Assembly (NCBI RefSeq): GCF_021917145.1
Contig: NC_061075.1
Location: forward strand, 3,393,038 to 3,457,037
Length of the DNA: 64,000 bases
From: Hypomesus transpacificus
Lineage: Eukaryota; Chordata; Actinopteri; Osmeriformes; Osmeridae
Reading direction: 5' to 3'
A program made the translations under genes and the position numbers. Positions within the stretch are counted from its first letter, which is position 1. Each line of letters starts with the position of its first letter. The notes under the pieces are model-generated. The model searched no databases. It had not been told where the DNA came from and was given only the letters and a program-made list of their open reading frames with translations. This document shows, piece by piece, positions 11,701-24,200 of the stretch.

Positions 11701-14700
11701 TGCCTCTGCTCTGGGCTCAAATTAGCCTTGATGTTGATAGACGTGGAAATGAGATTTCTGTCTCAGACTCACCCCTTGTCGTATATGTAGTCCTCTTTCA
11801 GAGAGACGGCAGTCTCCTCACTCACAAACACAGATGGAATGTCTATCTGCTTCAAGACATCCACTAAAAGAAAAATAGAGATGCTTGATGAACAGTTACA
11901 AATAATACAGAATTAGCATATCAATGCCTCAAACAGAACATTACATTTGGAGCTAGAAGAAGAAACACAACAACAAAAAACGAAATATGTTTAAAGCATG
12001 TTTTTTTTAGTACATATAGAAAACTGTTGCTAATTGGCATGGGACAAACATTTGACCAGTATTACACTCCAGTCAGAAGTACGCGTAAGCTAAGGCCGTT
12101 TAGCTACGTTTCGAGCCATGTTGTGAGTTTCTTGTTTGCTAGCCGGAGGCGAATGCTTCGCGTGTGCCTCATGACTCTGCTCATGCATATTTCTAGGCCA
12201 TATCTTTGGCCATTTTAGTCGTTGCCGGGCCAACAGAACAACCGGTGCAGACACCGCTGGGATGGAAATCCACAGCCCAAAGTTGGAAGAGAAATCATTA
12301 GACTGGGGTCCAGTGTTCCGTGGATCAACAGAATGAAGAACTTTCTGTTTAATTCATAATCCTTTATACTTATTGACATTTTCCAAAATGTGGGGCGGTG
12401 GAAATCAATAGCTCAGATATTCATATCTCATCGAAAGCGATATAAACAAGGGTAGGTTATGCCAGCAAAATCTTTCGGGGAGGTTGGATCTTGTTTGGGC
12501 CATCCCAAAACATTGGAGGCTGCAGCATTCGTCCACAAATGAGCAAAGCAGGTTCAAGCATGGCACTCGGCAGCGCGCGCGTTACATCACCCATTGCCGT
12601 GTTCTTAGCCTATAGGCTTAGCTTGATAAGCGGCGCTATAAAGTCGTCACGTGCACGCACACGCATCCTCGTTTACCTTGTGTTCTGCGCTGCTGCCACC
12701 CACCACCATCCCCTTCTCCCCCATGTTGTCTGTCTGTACTCCCCGTGGGGGATTTAACTCGTTGCTCTCTGCCTCAAGGCATGCATGCTGCAGTGTAGGC
12801 AGGGAGCGCTTCCCCATGTACATCCATCCGCCAATGTAAAACCATTTGACATGTGTATGAATAAATGGCGTAATCAATCACGTGAGTGTCTCGACTGAAC
12901 CACGTTAACAGTACGAGAGAGAGACTTCAGATCTCTCGAGCTATTCCTGGGGCTCCTGGCCTGGTCTTGGCATTATGAAAGCTGCCACTGTCTCCCGGAG
13001 GAGAAACACATGAGCAGACGACTGTGTGCTGTGTGTTTGTGTGTGTTTATGCGGAGAGGGGAAGAGAGAGGGGGAACTTACGATCATTGGATCCCATGCT
13101 GATTAAGTCATCAGAGTCCACATTGTGAACAATGGCGCCTTGTAGCCAGCCTTCTGGGCATTTAGGACCTGGGGGGAGACAAAACCGTAGTGTTCAGTTG
13201 TGTTGTGTTGGTTGCTTGACTGTTTGGTTCATATGCAGCTTCAATTGAACCCCCCAGCCCCTCATCCCATAATACTGGATTCAACATCCCACAAGCCAGC
13301 AAACACAACCTCCAAACCATGCTTCTGAAGCCTATCCAGACCACCAGCAAGGAGACCAAACTAGAACTGAACCTGGGACACCAGCAGTGTCAAAACTGTG
13401 TCACCTCAGTAAGCCGGCCCGAGACCCTCCAGGCAGCTTTCTCTGGATGTGAGCTAGGTTTACTGAACCAATTCCATCACATCAACGTCACTGTGTGTGG
13501 TTTTGCACCAAGCATCATCCAGCCCTCATGTGCTGCACTGCAAAGACTCATGGGGGCCATTGTGCTCCAGTGTGACCGACACAACCTCGGGGAAGGGGGT
13601 GGGCGAACGATGCACAGCCATATCCTTCCATCACCATGCATTTTGCATGGCCCATATGGGTCAAACGCATGCATATGAATTAGTTATACCATCTAGAAAT
13701 GAGAACAAGACTGAATTCATTCCAGAACGAATTCATAAAAAAAGGGGTTGAAAACTAGAAATCTACAGCATACTATATGCTACTCACATTTTATAAAGTA
13801 GCGATATCAAAATAGAGTCGAAACAAAATGCAAATGAACCCAATAACCAAAGTAATAACTATATATATACACCCTTCTTATTTACATTCATTCCTTTACA
13901 TTTACATAAGCCATTGAGTTGGACAGGGCAAACAAAGAACAACATCTCTCTGATGTTCAACACATTTCTAGGCTTTTACCTCATGGCACATGTGGAGCCT
14001 GGCCTGGCTGGCAACCTCTTACGGTGAGTCCAGCTTACCTGTTCAGTGTGTCGGAGTATGTGTTGGTTAGTTAGTTACTTCCTTTCCTCATACCAAGAAG
14101 ACAGCCAACATGTAGAAGACTGTCACAGTCAGGGTGGGAAAGTACAGATTTATATTTTTCATACCTCCTGTGGTGTGTCATTCACCCCCCCCCCCCCCCA
14201 CACACACACGCCAACGCACACAGCTTTTCTTTCCACAAATGATTGCATGAACACACACACAACCATGTTCTCACTGTCATTAATCAAAGACTGCAAACCC
14301 CCCCCCCCCCACCCCATGAGATTTTGTTCCAGAAAAAGACATGGTACAGTCTCAGATCTATCAGTCTGTGTGTGTGTGTGTGTTTGAAGTCTGATGTAAG
14401 CAGTGCAGACCTGGTGCAGCTGCTACTCTGCCGAAATTGCATCAGAAGTCTTTTCAAAAATCAAATTATTGATTAAAGATTCTCAGTTCTTGTGTGATTT
14501 TTGTATTGTAATAAAATAATAATGACACAATCAAAAATAATATGAAGCATATGTTTAACCTCAACTTAAGCAACCATAAAGCAGGTATATACAACTGCAA
14601 AAGCTACGGGGCTGAATAATGTTCAAAGATCATTTGACACATTCTAAATTTAACCCAAAGAGTATGATTTTGCAAAGGCTCGGGCGCTGCTTTATGAATG

Positions 14701-17700
14701 ATTTACTGTAGATGAGTTACTCTTGTGGAGGATTTTAAACTCGACCCCAGCGAGAAGGCGAAAGTGAGACTGTCGCGCAGGAGAACGTACCATGTAAAGA
14801 ATAGGGGTGAGAAATCAGTTTCTCCTCGTCACACTCCACGAGCTGAAGAGGCGAAACGTTGTGTGTCCGTATAAATAATGGATGGGTGTCTCTCTCTCGG
14901 TGGTTCTCAGTGGTTGCCAGGTGTTGTGTGCAACCCCCACGGGGGGCTAGCGATAGCTTGTTAGCTCCGCAGCTAAGCTAGCGCTAGCTTGCTTTGTGCA
15001 TAGCAGATGCTAGCGAATCAATAGCACAGGAGAGAGAAAAAGCGTGTGTTTCTGGGTGGGCATGTGTGTTTCTGGCAGGGGGAAGGTGGGGTTCCAGACG
15101 GTGAAGGTTGCATCAGTTCTGGGTTTTCTTGAGCGTGTTTAATGCCAGTGTTGTCTGCACGGCACAGTCTGTGTGAGGGTTTGTGCCAGTGGCGAGGCTC
15201 CATTGGGCCATGCGTTTGCCTGTGAGGGTGTATTGTGTGTTTGTTTATCAATGGCTACAGTGTGAGCGAGGGGCACAGACGCACAAAAATATGCTTTGTG
15301 TCTGCACACGGCTGTATGCTGGTCACAGTTGTGTGTGTGTATGTGTCCATGTATGTGAGGCTTCCTTTGAGGAGAGACGGAGGGACCTGGTAGCAGATGA
15401 TTCTGGTTAACCCTTGTTGTGCCTTCGGGTCATTGTGACTCACCGTCGTGGTGCAAAAGGTGGGTCACAATGACCCGAAGGCAGCCTAACAGGGCTAATG
15501 TGAGTCTCGCACTCCCTCCCCCTTCATTCCCACTGTGGGGAGGTGATGGGAGGGATATGGACCAGCATTTGGGCAACGTAGGGGCAGAACTGGCATTACT
15601 GAAAGCTGCATAACCGACAAGCTGGTGAACCATTGATGAGGTCATGATGAATCACTTCCAAGACTATTTCTAGGTCCCTGACATCTTCGCTGTAAAAGTG
15701 TGTTTTGTTAAAAGGGTTTTCTCTGGCTTTATCCACAGCTAAATATGGAGATCTTGATACGTTTTCACCCCGCGCTATCTCGGCGGTTAAGACAGGGTTA
15801 GGGATTTTGTTGTTCTTTGAAGGGTTTTAAAGCTTGGATGCTATTTGGGCCCTCGCCTCTCTGATGCCAGCGTGTGGTCTGGCAGGAATCTGAGAGGAAT
15901 TTGACCTCTGGTGCTCTCAGAGAATGTTTGTTTAGGCAGAGATAAGGACATTCAGAGCATTCCTGTGACTGCAGGATAGGGAGGAGGGGAGAGGAGAGAG
16001 AGAGAGGAGACAGAGGGGAAAGGAGCCATGAGAGCCATGAAGCCTCACAATAATAAATCAATACACACAGGATCAGAAAGGGACTGCCAAAATGCTCTTC
16101 AATATCCTGCCTGAAGGCACAAGACGACCCACGACCTATTGTCATCGCGAAAAACAACATCCTTTGCCAGTCGAACGACTTGTGCCACTACCCCGGCATC
16201 AACCCCTAGAGACACCCGAATCAAAACCACCCCCCTTAAAATGGCGTGGGTTCACACGCGGGTCTTCTGAACTTCAAAACCTCGAAACTTTTGTCGAGTC
16301 TACGGGGCCAAAGCGGCGAACCCCTCGTGGATTGGTCCGCATTCTCTTGAAGCACAGGGGTTGGTTTAAAAGGCTTTAACAGAGAGGAGCGATTGTGGCG
16401 ATAGGGACTTTCTTAAGCTGGGCGTGACGCTGCACAGGCCCGGGGCGGTGCTTGAGGCGGGGCAACAAGCTCTGGCGCTCACATGTGGCAGCGACACAAC
16501 GGGGGTGCGACCGAAAACCTTTCAAATAAGCATCTGCGTACCTCCACAAATGCGGTGTGTGCCACATCAGGTCGGGCAAACACGACGAAGGTGCGAGTTC
16601 GCTGCCGTCGCAGAGAGCGTAGTGTTAATGGCGTCGACAAACAAACCGAAATGGTACGGTCTCTGTGTTTTTGCCTCACTGCCCCAAACCAGGAAGTGTG
16701 TCCACCAGAATAGGTCGCAAAGCGACATGTTGTCAGACGTGCTGCGGTCTTCCAGGGTCAAGGACAAAGAGATCGAAGGAGAACGCGGCGAGTGTGGGTA
16801 GAGTGTAGCCTTATTAGACCTCTCTCCCGTTGGTCATGGATGACCAACCATTTTTAAAACTGTTCCACCTGAACATAAGACTAGTACCACTGTTAACCCT
16901 TTTACATGCCCCTAGCGCTGCAAAAGGTGGTCAGGGTTCAATGATAGTTTTTGCGCTGCCTGAGAACGAAAGACAAAGTTATGGAATTTATACACGATTT
17001 TGTTAACTGAAAAGGGCGTTACACTGGCGCACAAACACACACCCCTCTACCCTAACAGTGGGATTTGTAAGCCTTGGTGTTAATGATAGAGACAGATGAG
17101 CATCAGTAATCACAGCAGTTTCAACAGTGTGTGCGTGTGTGGTTGGTGCGTGTGTCCGCGCTGCCTGCCAGCTCTGCAGAAATCTACGGGCTCGACTTCC
17201 GAGCCTCCCTCTTGGCCAGACTTTGTTCTTCTCCCTTCGTCTTCCCTCGCCGTTTCTACAGCAGCTCCCGATCTGTTCCTCTCTGCCCTGATCTGGACTC
17301 ACGCTCCTTGATCTCTCCCTTACCCCCCCCCCCCCCCCGGTCTCTCTTTTCTCCTATCCCCCTCTCCCCCTCTTTTTTACCTTCTATAAGTCTATGAGTC
17401 TCTGTGTCACCCCCCCCCCCCCCTCTCTTCCTGCATCTCTCCAACAGGCTTCCCCGCATTGCCAATTCTTTCAACCCTCCCTCCCTCCCTCGGCTTGGTT
17501 TCAAGGTTCAGACTCCTGATTAGATAGGAGCTATTGAAACTGCAAGCAGGGGCCTGCAACTGATAATACTGCACAGCTGCAATGCACTGGTACAACAGCC
17601 CGTGTGTGTGTGTGTGCGCGCACATTTGTGTGTCTATCGTCTGTTTGCTATGTGGGTGTGTGGACTTTAAAAGAGGGAGTGTTGCAGTTATAGTCCGTGT

Positions 17701-18288
17701 GATGGTGTATTCAGTGTGTGTGTGTGTGAGTGTGTGTTCGCTACTCCCTGGAGATGAGATCACAAGGCCGCCATCATGTCATTCAGGCCAGCCAAGGTAA
17801 CAGGCAACCAGGGGTGTTTAGTACCACAACAGTACACGGAGACATAACAACAGGAGATAAGCCAATTCCTTGTACACGCACACACACAGATATACAGTCA
17901 TGAGAGAGGCCGGCTCATCCATGGCACTTGAGGAGGTGTGGCCCTTTAATGGCAGAGCAGCAGTACCCTGGAAGAGGTGTGTTGAGACAGGAGACAGGGA
18001 ACTGGTCTGAACGTGAAACGTTGTCTTTTTACATTTTTACGGGTTGAGTGTCACAAATGTTCCTCCCTTCGTTTTGTCGATTCCCACCCCTCAAAGCGGA
18101 AGACGGTGCGCAAAGGGAGACCGAGAAAATGAAGGTTGCATGGAGAAAGAAGGGGGGAGAGACGGGCAGACGTGGAGAGAGACTCAGAGAGACAGACTCA
18201 GAGAGAGAGAGACTCAGAGAGAGAGAGATTCAGAGAGAGAAAGAGAGGCAGACTCAGAGAGAGAGAGGACTCAGAGAGAGGCAGAATC

Positions 18289-18324
<36 letters not shown>

Positions 18325-18415
18325 CAGACTCAGAGAGAGAGAGACTCAGAGAGAGGAGAGAGAGGAGGCAGACTCAGAGAGAGGCAGACTCAGAGAGAGA
18401 GAGAGAGGCAGACTC

Positions 18416-18456
<41 letters not shown>

Positions 18457-19015
18457 GAGAGAGAGAGACTCAGAAAGAGAGAGACAGGCTCAGAGAGAGA
18501 CAGAGGAGAGAGGCAGACTCAGAGAGAGAGTGAGGAGAGAGATACAGATTCAGAAAGAGAGAGACACAGACTCAGAAAGAGAGAGAGACAGAGAGAGAGA
18601 CAGACAGAGAGAGCGGCGGAGGACGGAGAGACCCCCTGTTCCATGGTGATTAGAGGGCGAACACGCCCCGCCGGTTGTTGTGTGGCGCTGAAACCAACGA
18701 GGGCTGTGCTGCGAGTCTCAGCACGTGTTATATAACACTCCTATTGTGTGAGGCGTGTGAATGTATGGAGCGACTGTGTGTGTGTGCAGCGCAGGGACAG
18801 GAAAGAGTGTCCATTTGCTGGCTTGTTCCCTCTCACCTAATGCCTTCAGTGCACCATTTGAGGAGGTAAAGGGCTAGCCTCCCCCCCCCCCCCCCCTTTT
18901 TTGGAGGGACTTAGGAAAGGAAGGGGGGGTGGGGGGCCGTGTTGGGTTTCCTGTCCCCCCCCCCTTTTCCCCCACAGCGTGGGGTCGTACGGGTCACCAA
19001 CGAGGCCCCCCCTCC

Positions 19016-19059
<44 letters not shown>

Positions 19060-21183
19060 ACCTCCCCCCCCCCCCCCCCCCCCCCCTTTGTTCCTCCCTC
19101 CCTTTACCCTCCCCCCCACTCCCTCAACCTCCACGTCACAAGCTCAGCATGCAGGAAGTGCTAACCTTCTCCCTCCCCTCCCTTGCCCCCACCAAATCTC
19201 TAGAGAGACGGCGGTTCTAAATGGAGCTGGAATCCCCCTTCCCGCTGCAGGCACGCGCACACACACACACGTCCTAGCCATTAAAGCCAAAAGTCTCCTC
19301 TCTTGATCCCTGCTCCCCTTCCCCCTCACCGACCACATCCTGAAAAACACCCGTGACATACTCCCACTTAACACACACACACGCGTTTTCACACACCCTT
19401 CACTCGGACAAGGGGTTAATTGTGAGAGCACATGCTTTATCTCCCATTATGTCTGGGGCTAAGTTAAAACAATGCTCGGTTATGTTTTCGGTCACATGCT
19501 GCCAGTTAGCATGATGCTAGCTCCACAGATATGCCAGGGGGGAAGAATGACCATCGTTTTATTTTATTCGTATCCCCTGGCTGCCGGTTCGGAGCCCAAA
19601 TGGAGCCCTATTTGTCTTTCAATTCTCTAACACTGGAGATCCTTTAATGTTGAAGTCTGGGCAGAAGTTCTGGAGCAAGGGACTAGAGTGAGAATCGGTG
19701 TGTGTGTGTAGATCTTCATTCCCGAACCCCCCCCCCCCCCCCCCTCATCTCATCCTCCATCTCCCCCATTGAGGAGATTTATAAGTGCTCAATCACAAGT
19801 CGAGAGGCCTGGGGACTGACAGCAATTGCTCTCACACACACACACACCGTGTAACACACACCACACACCGTGTAACACACACACACACACATCTCTTCAC
19901 ACTCAAGATCCAGTTTCAAGGTCCAGCCCCCTTACAGTAAGACCCCCCCCGCCCCCTTTTAATGGACACTGGACCTGGCCCAACGGCGGACGGACCCTTC
20001 CCCGGGCCGTTACGTAACACGGCCGTCTGCTCCGCACAGAGACCAGCCACAGCAACCGCCTCCTCAGTCAGCACTCGGTGTTCCGTGGAAACCTTTTACA
20101 TTTGGACATGGTGTTCCTACAGCAAGACTGCGTTATGGCACACAAACACAGCTTATCACTTTTTCCGGGGGGGGGGGGGGGGGGGGGGGGGGTAAAACCA
20201 CACACCTTTTGTTTTAGGGGAGCGGTGGTCTGTTTTGGACGTGTGTTGGGGTCAGTTCATTCGATGGCTTCGGGGGCTGAACTTGTCAGCCTGCGTGCAG
20301 CTGGGATAGCCGTTTTCTGACTCGACTTCATCGTGTTAAACCGAGACCGGGGGCCGTTTATATTGTTTCTAAGATCTGTTCTAGGATCAGTTTGAGGTCA
20401 GGGCAATGCAGCTGAGCTAAGGAATGAGGTACAGGAAGTGTTGGTCCCAGATCAGTAAATTGGCATGTCGGGCTTTGACCGGCACGGTGAAATGAGGCGG
20501 GGGAGAGGAAGGGCATCCGGTTTCACTCCTGCCAAGGAAACACCTCGTCTGTGAGTGTGTGTGATGCAGAAAGGCCTTATAAGGCATTGGCAGGCCAGGG
20601 AAGAGAGGGGGAGAGTCATGCACACCACAGCCAAAGACTGAATGCTAACCAGTCTTTCTCCCCCTCTCTGAATCTCCATATTCCTTCTATCTCCTTGCAC
20701 AATCAATCTATTATGTCTTCACAACCATCTGGCATCTCCTCATTTTCCTCCATTTTTTCGACACAATCCTTCCTGCCATTTTTAACTCCTTTTCTTCTCT
20801 CTTCTTTTCCTCCAGGTCTTTTGACTTCTACATAAGGATTTTATTGGATGGTATAAAATCGAAATGTTGTATAAGTCATTCACAACCAAACAGACTTCCA
20901 AAAAATAACTCCCCCCCCTCAATCCCGCTACAGCCTTACACCATCATATCTCCCTCCCGGTTCCCCCTCCCCCCCAGACCTCCCCGCCTTTCAACTCCTC
21001 TCTCCCACCCCGTCCCTCTCTCCTCCCCCCCCTCCGTGCAGCACGCGGATGGCTTCACCGTCAGCTCGAGTGCCGATGCAGATCGAGTGTGCTCTCCACA
21101 ACCACTGGGACGTTGAAGGAAAACACACCCACTGGGACGTTGAAGGAAAACACAACTTTGCTGACAACTCGGGCGCCGCCTGC

Positions 21184-21244
<61 letters not shown>

Positions 21245-24200
21245 GCAGACTCAGACAGACACACGTTGGAATAAACACTCCACTCAGTACAGAGAGTGCA
21301 GCTGTGTACATCCTCAGGATCTTTTGTTCCTTTTGACTATGGCAGCTGTATTTTTTATGGAAGCCTAAACAGATTTGACTGTTAAGAAAGACTAACTCGT
21401 TCTTCACTTAAATGTTCATGTTTTTCGGCAGAAACGTTTGTTTCTAATCTCCCTCCTTACAATTCAAGCTTCAGCGTAGCTTTCAATGTCATCTTTATTG
21501 ATTAAGTCTGTGTAATCCTTATTTATTTTAACACCTCGAAAGGTTGGATGCTTTGAGGTCAAAAGGCTGAGTCCACTGCACCGGCTAATGGACCAGTCAG
21601 CAGAGAGGAAAGCAGGGGATGAACGGAGGGAGGGAGGGAACCAAGGAAGTCCAGGCACTTCCTGAATGTCTCATCGAACGAGGCTGATCCAAGATCAGTC
21701 TTTCCTGTTTTTACTCCTCCACCTTGGTCATTAGGAGGCAAAAATAGAACACTGATTCCAGATCAGTGCTTAAAAACCAAGGTCATTGTACTTTGTGTAG
21801 ACAGACTGGATCATGGAGGTGAGAGACAGAGAGAGGCCCTGGAACTGACCTCGGGTTAGATTTCCTTATGACTGACGAGTAGCTAACAACCAAGTCAAAT
21901 GTATCTGTTTACACCTATCAAATAATTCTGGATCAGATATTACCTCAAGTAGGGAGAAAAGAATAATGCCTTTCTAGCTAAAACAGTTTTTTAGTTTTAG
22001 TTTTACAGACTGACGAATGAGTGAAAGGTGCTTTCCATCCTGAGGGAAGCTGAGTGTGCTGCGTACCTTGACGTCAAAGTTGCAGTCGAAGCGCTTGATG
22101 AGCACGATGAAGGCGCCCGTCAGGTTGTCCCGCAGGGGCGGCGGATCGATGGGCTCGCAGGCGTTCTCGGGCCGCGCGCCAACCAGGAAGCCCTGCGGGG
22201 GGGGAGGGGCACATAGCGGAAGCGTCAGACGCAGGGGCCCGTGACTCTTGACGTTACACCGTTCAAGAAAAGGTATCATGGAAACCACTGCATTTATAGG
22301 GAAATGATAGGAACGCCGTTGAAGACCATTCTTGATAACCCAGAATGGGGATTCGATTCTAATCTAAAAGATGAAACAAACTGAAATAAACAGGAGATCA
22401 AATATTGACAACGTTGCCTCGGGGTATGACAAGCTAATCTTCCGCTGGTCTGGAGTCACACGAGATGGAGGAAGGGGAGGGGGTTTGTGTACAAGACGAT
22501 GACTTTCTCATAGCCTCTCTCCAATAAACCCAGATCCTTCATCAGTTCTATCTTTCTTTCCCTTGGTTTTTCTGGATGAATGTGCAGAAGATGGAGCGAC
22601 AAGCAAAAAAATAAAGAAAACTACTTGGAACTATTGCTTTTAATATTGTAGGTCACCAACTAGCATTGTTCTATATCTATATACCGCATTTACATGCATA
22701 TCTCTTCATCACTGTGTATTCATGGTGAGTGTGTGTGTGTGCGTGCGAGGCAGGCTGGTGGATGGGTTGGAGGAGTCGCAGTGTGACTGTGCAGTTCCAG
22801 TCAGCTGTGATGTGATGAGTTCATGTCACTCTAACCGCCTCGCAGCAGCTCTGCCAGACGGCTAGCTAGCAAAGACCCAGCCTACCCAGACAGTCAGCGA
22901 TTTGGAGACTGACACACGCGGTTGCGCGCACACACACATACACACACACACACTGCCGGGAGTAGGGTGTGTCTCCCAGAGATGGGATGCATGGTGTGTG
23001 TGTGTGTTTTCAAACAGACAACAGTGAAACACCTTTCCCTGGTAGTTGATGTCATCTGATGTCATTCTCCCCCTCCCTCTGCCGGACCTTAGTTGACCCA
23101 TACATAAAACTTCACATACCAAGAAAAACCACACGCCAGTCACTTTCCACACCAAAAACGTTAAACTACAGTAGCTACCTCGTCTAAAGGCTGGTAATTC
23201 GCTGTCTACAGTACGGGGTGGGCTACTTTGGCAGTATCTAATTCTGCAACATCATGCGATGAGCCGGTTCCAAACTCGAATCCTTCCTGGAATCTCCTCA
23301 GCTGCATTTTGGGAGAGCCTGCTAGCCAATGACATCACTGTGCCACTGCCTCACATTTCACCTGGCCTCAAAAGAAACTCCAACAGCTCCCCCTGTTGGC
23401 CACAGCCTCACAGGGCAGCAATTCCCCCACTTCCCCCTGGCTGCATGAAGATGTTGGAGCAGAGCCTCGTCCAATTCCTTTTAGAATCAACTGCCATCGT
23501 TTTACGACACCCCCCCCACCCACCGCATAATGAATCGTCGGTTACCCAACGGCTCATCTCGGAGATCGTGAACCCAGTTTCGAGGTCATGCGTTTCCACT
23601 GTGCGCTGAGGAGGAAGCTTTGCAATTTCGGTAGGAGAATCTCTTGTAACACTCCATTTTTTTTTACTCTCAGAGAAATCTCGAGCGCAACGGCACAGCT
23701 AGTGGCTGGTTACTGGGTCATCCTAAAGTCATAGCCAGGCCTCGAGCCAGAATCTGACAGGGATTCAGGAGAAGTAGGCCAAGAAAACATTTCCTGTGCG
23801 GCTCCACGAATGGAAAACATTGGGTCTATCTGAGAACAACAGAAAAATGCAGAGTGGGCAAATCCAGGTAGCGTCAGGGAAAGCATATTAACTACAAGAT
23901 TTTGAAATATGTTCATTGGTCAAATTCACGTTGAAGATTTGTCCGAATGGACCTAATCCTGAATGTTTTGCTATAAACAAATTGTGTTCATAATCCGAAT
24001 GTTTCAGGCCTATGCCCCAAAAAAACGAATGAGTAATACCACCTACAAAGATTCCTCAAAAGACCAGTGTGTGCATTAGAATGTGTCCGTTCAGCTTGTC
24101 TGGCTGTTAGAGCTGTCTGAGAAAACAACTGTAGCGTCAGGTCATCCCACACAGCTGGCCTGTCTATCCCCCGAAGTCCGTCCTAGCTCCCAGTCCAAGT

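Larger units (their letters stand above)
13169..22066 (-). other. rnf13 intron 3 (about 8.9 kb), rich in simple repeats
   Basis: Contains a 19-bp perfect hairpin (15421-15482), a CpG-rich unexplained block (about 16.09-16.80 kb), a GA-rich satellite (18.17-18.61 kb), several long C tracts and one G tract, CA/GT repeats, and a 27-bp tandem duplication beside a CA repeat at 21.1-21.24 kb. No conserved exon was seen apart from these. Confidence 0.7.

Noticed and set aside
16376..16579. Second copy of rnf13 exon 7, suggested by QLKKVPI against QLKKLPI
   Set aside because: Similarity is confined to about seven residues and is not supported by splice sites or by flanking matches.
16090..16800. Integrated large-DNA-virus fragment
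   Set aside because: Only the composition hints at it. No viral protein was recognised, so it is kept as an open observation rather than a call.
18044..18735. Open frames of up to 201 residues rich in Arg/Glu
   Set aside because: They come from the GA satellite. Several frames are open at once, and no start, splice or protein family supports them.
21680..21770. Paired GATCCAAGATCAGT and GATTCCAGATCAGT words as a mobile element
   Set aside because: The words are short and imperfect, without defined ends or target duplication.
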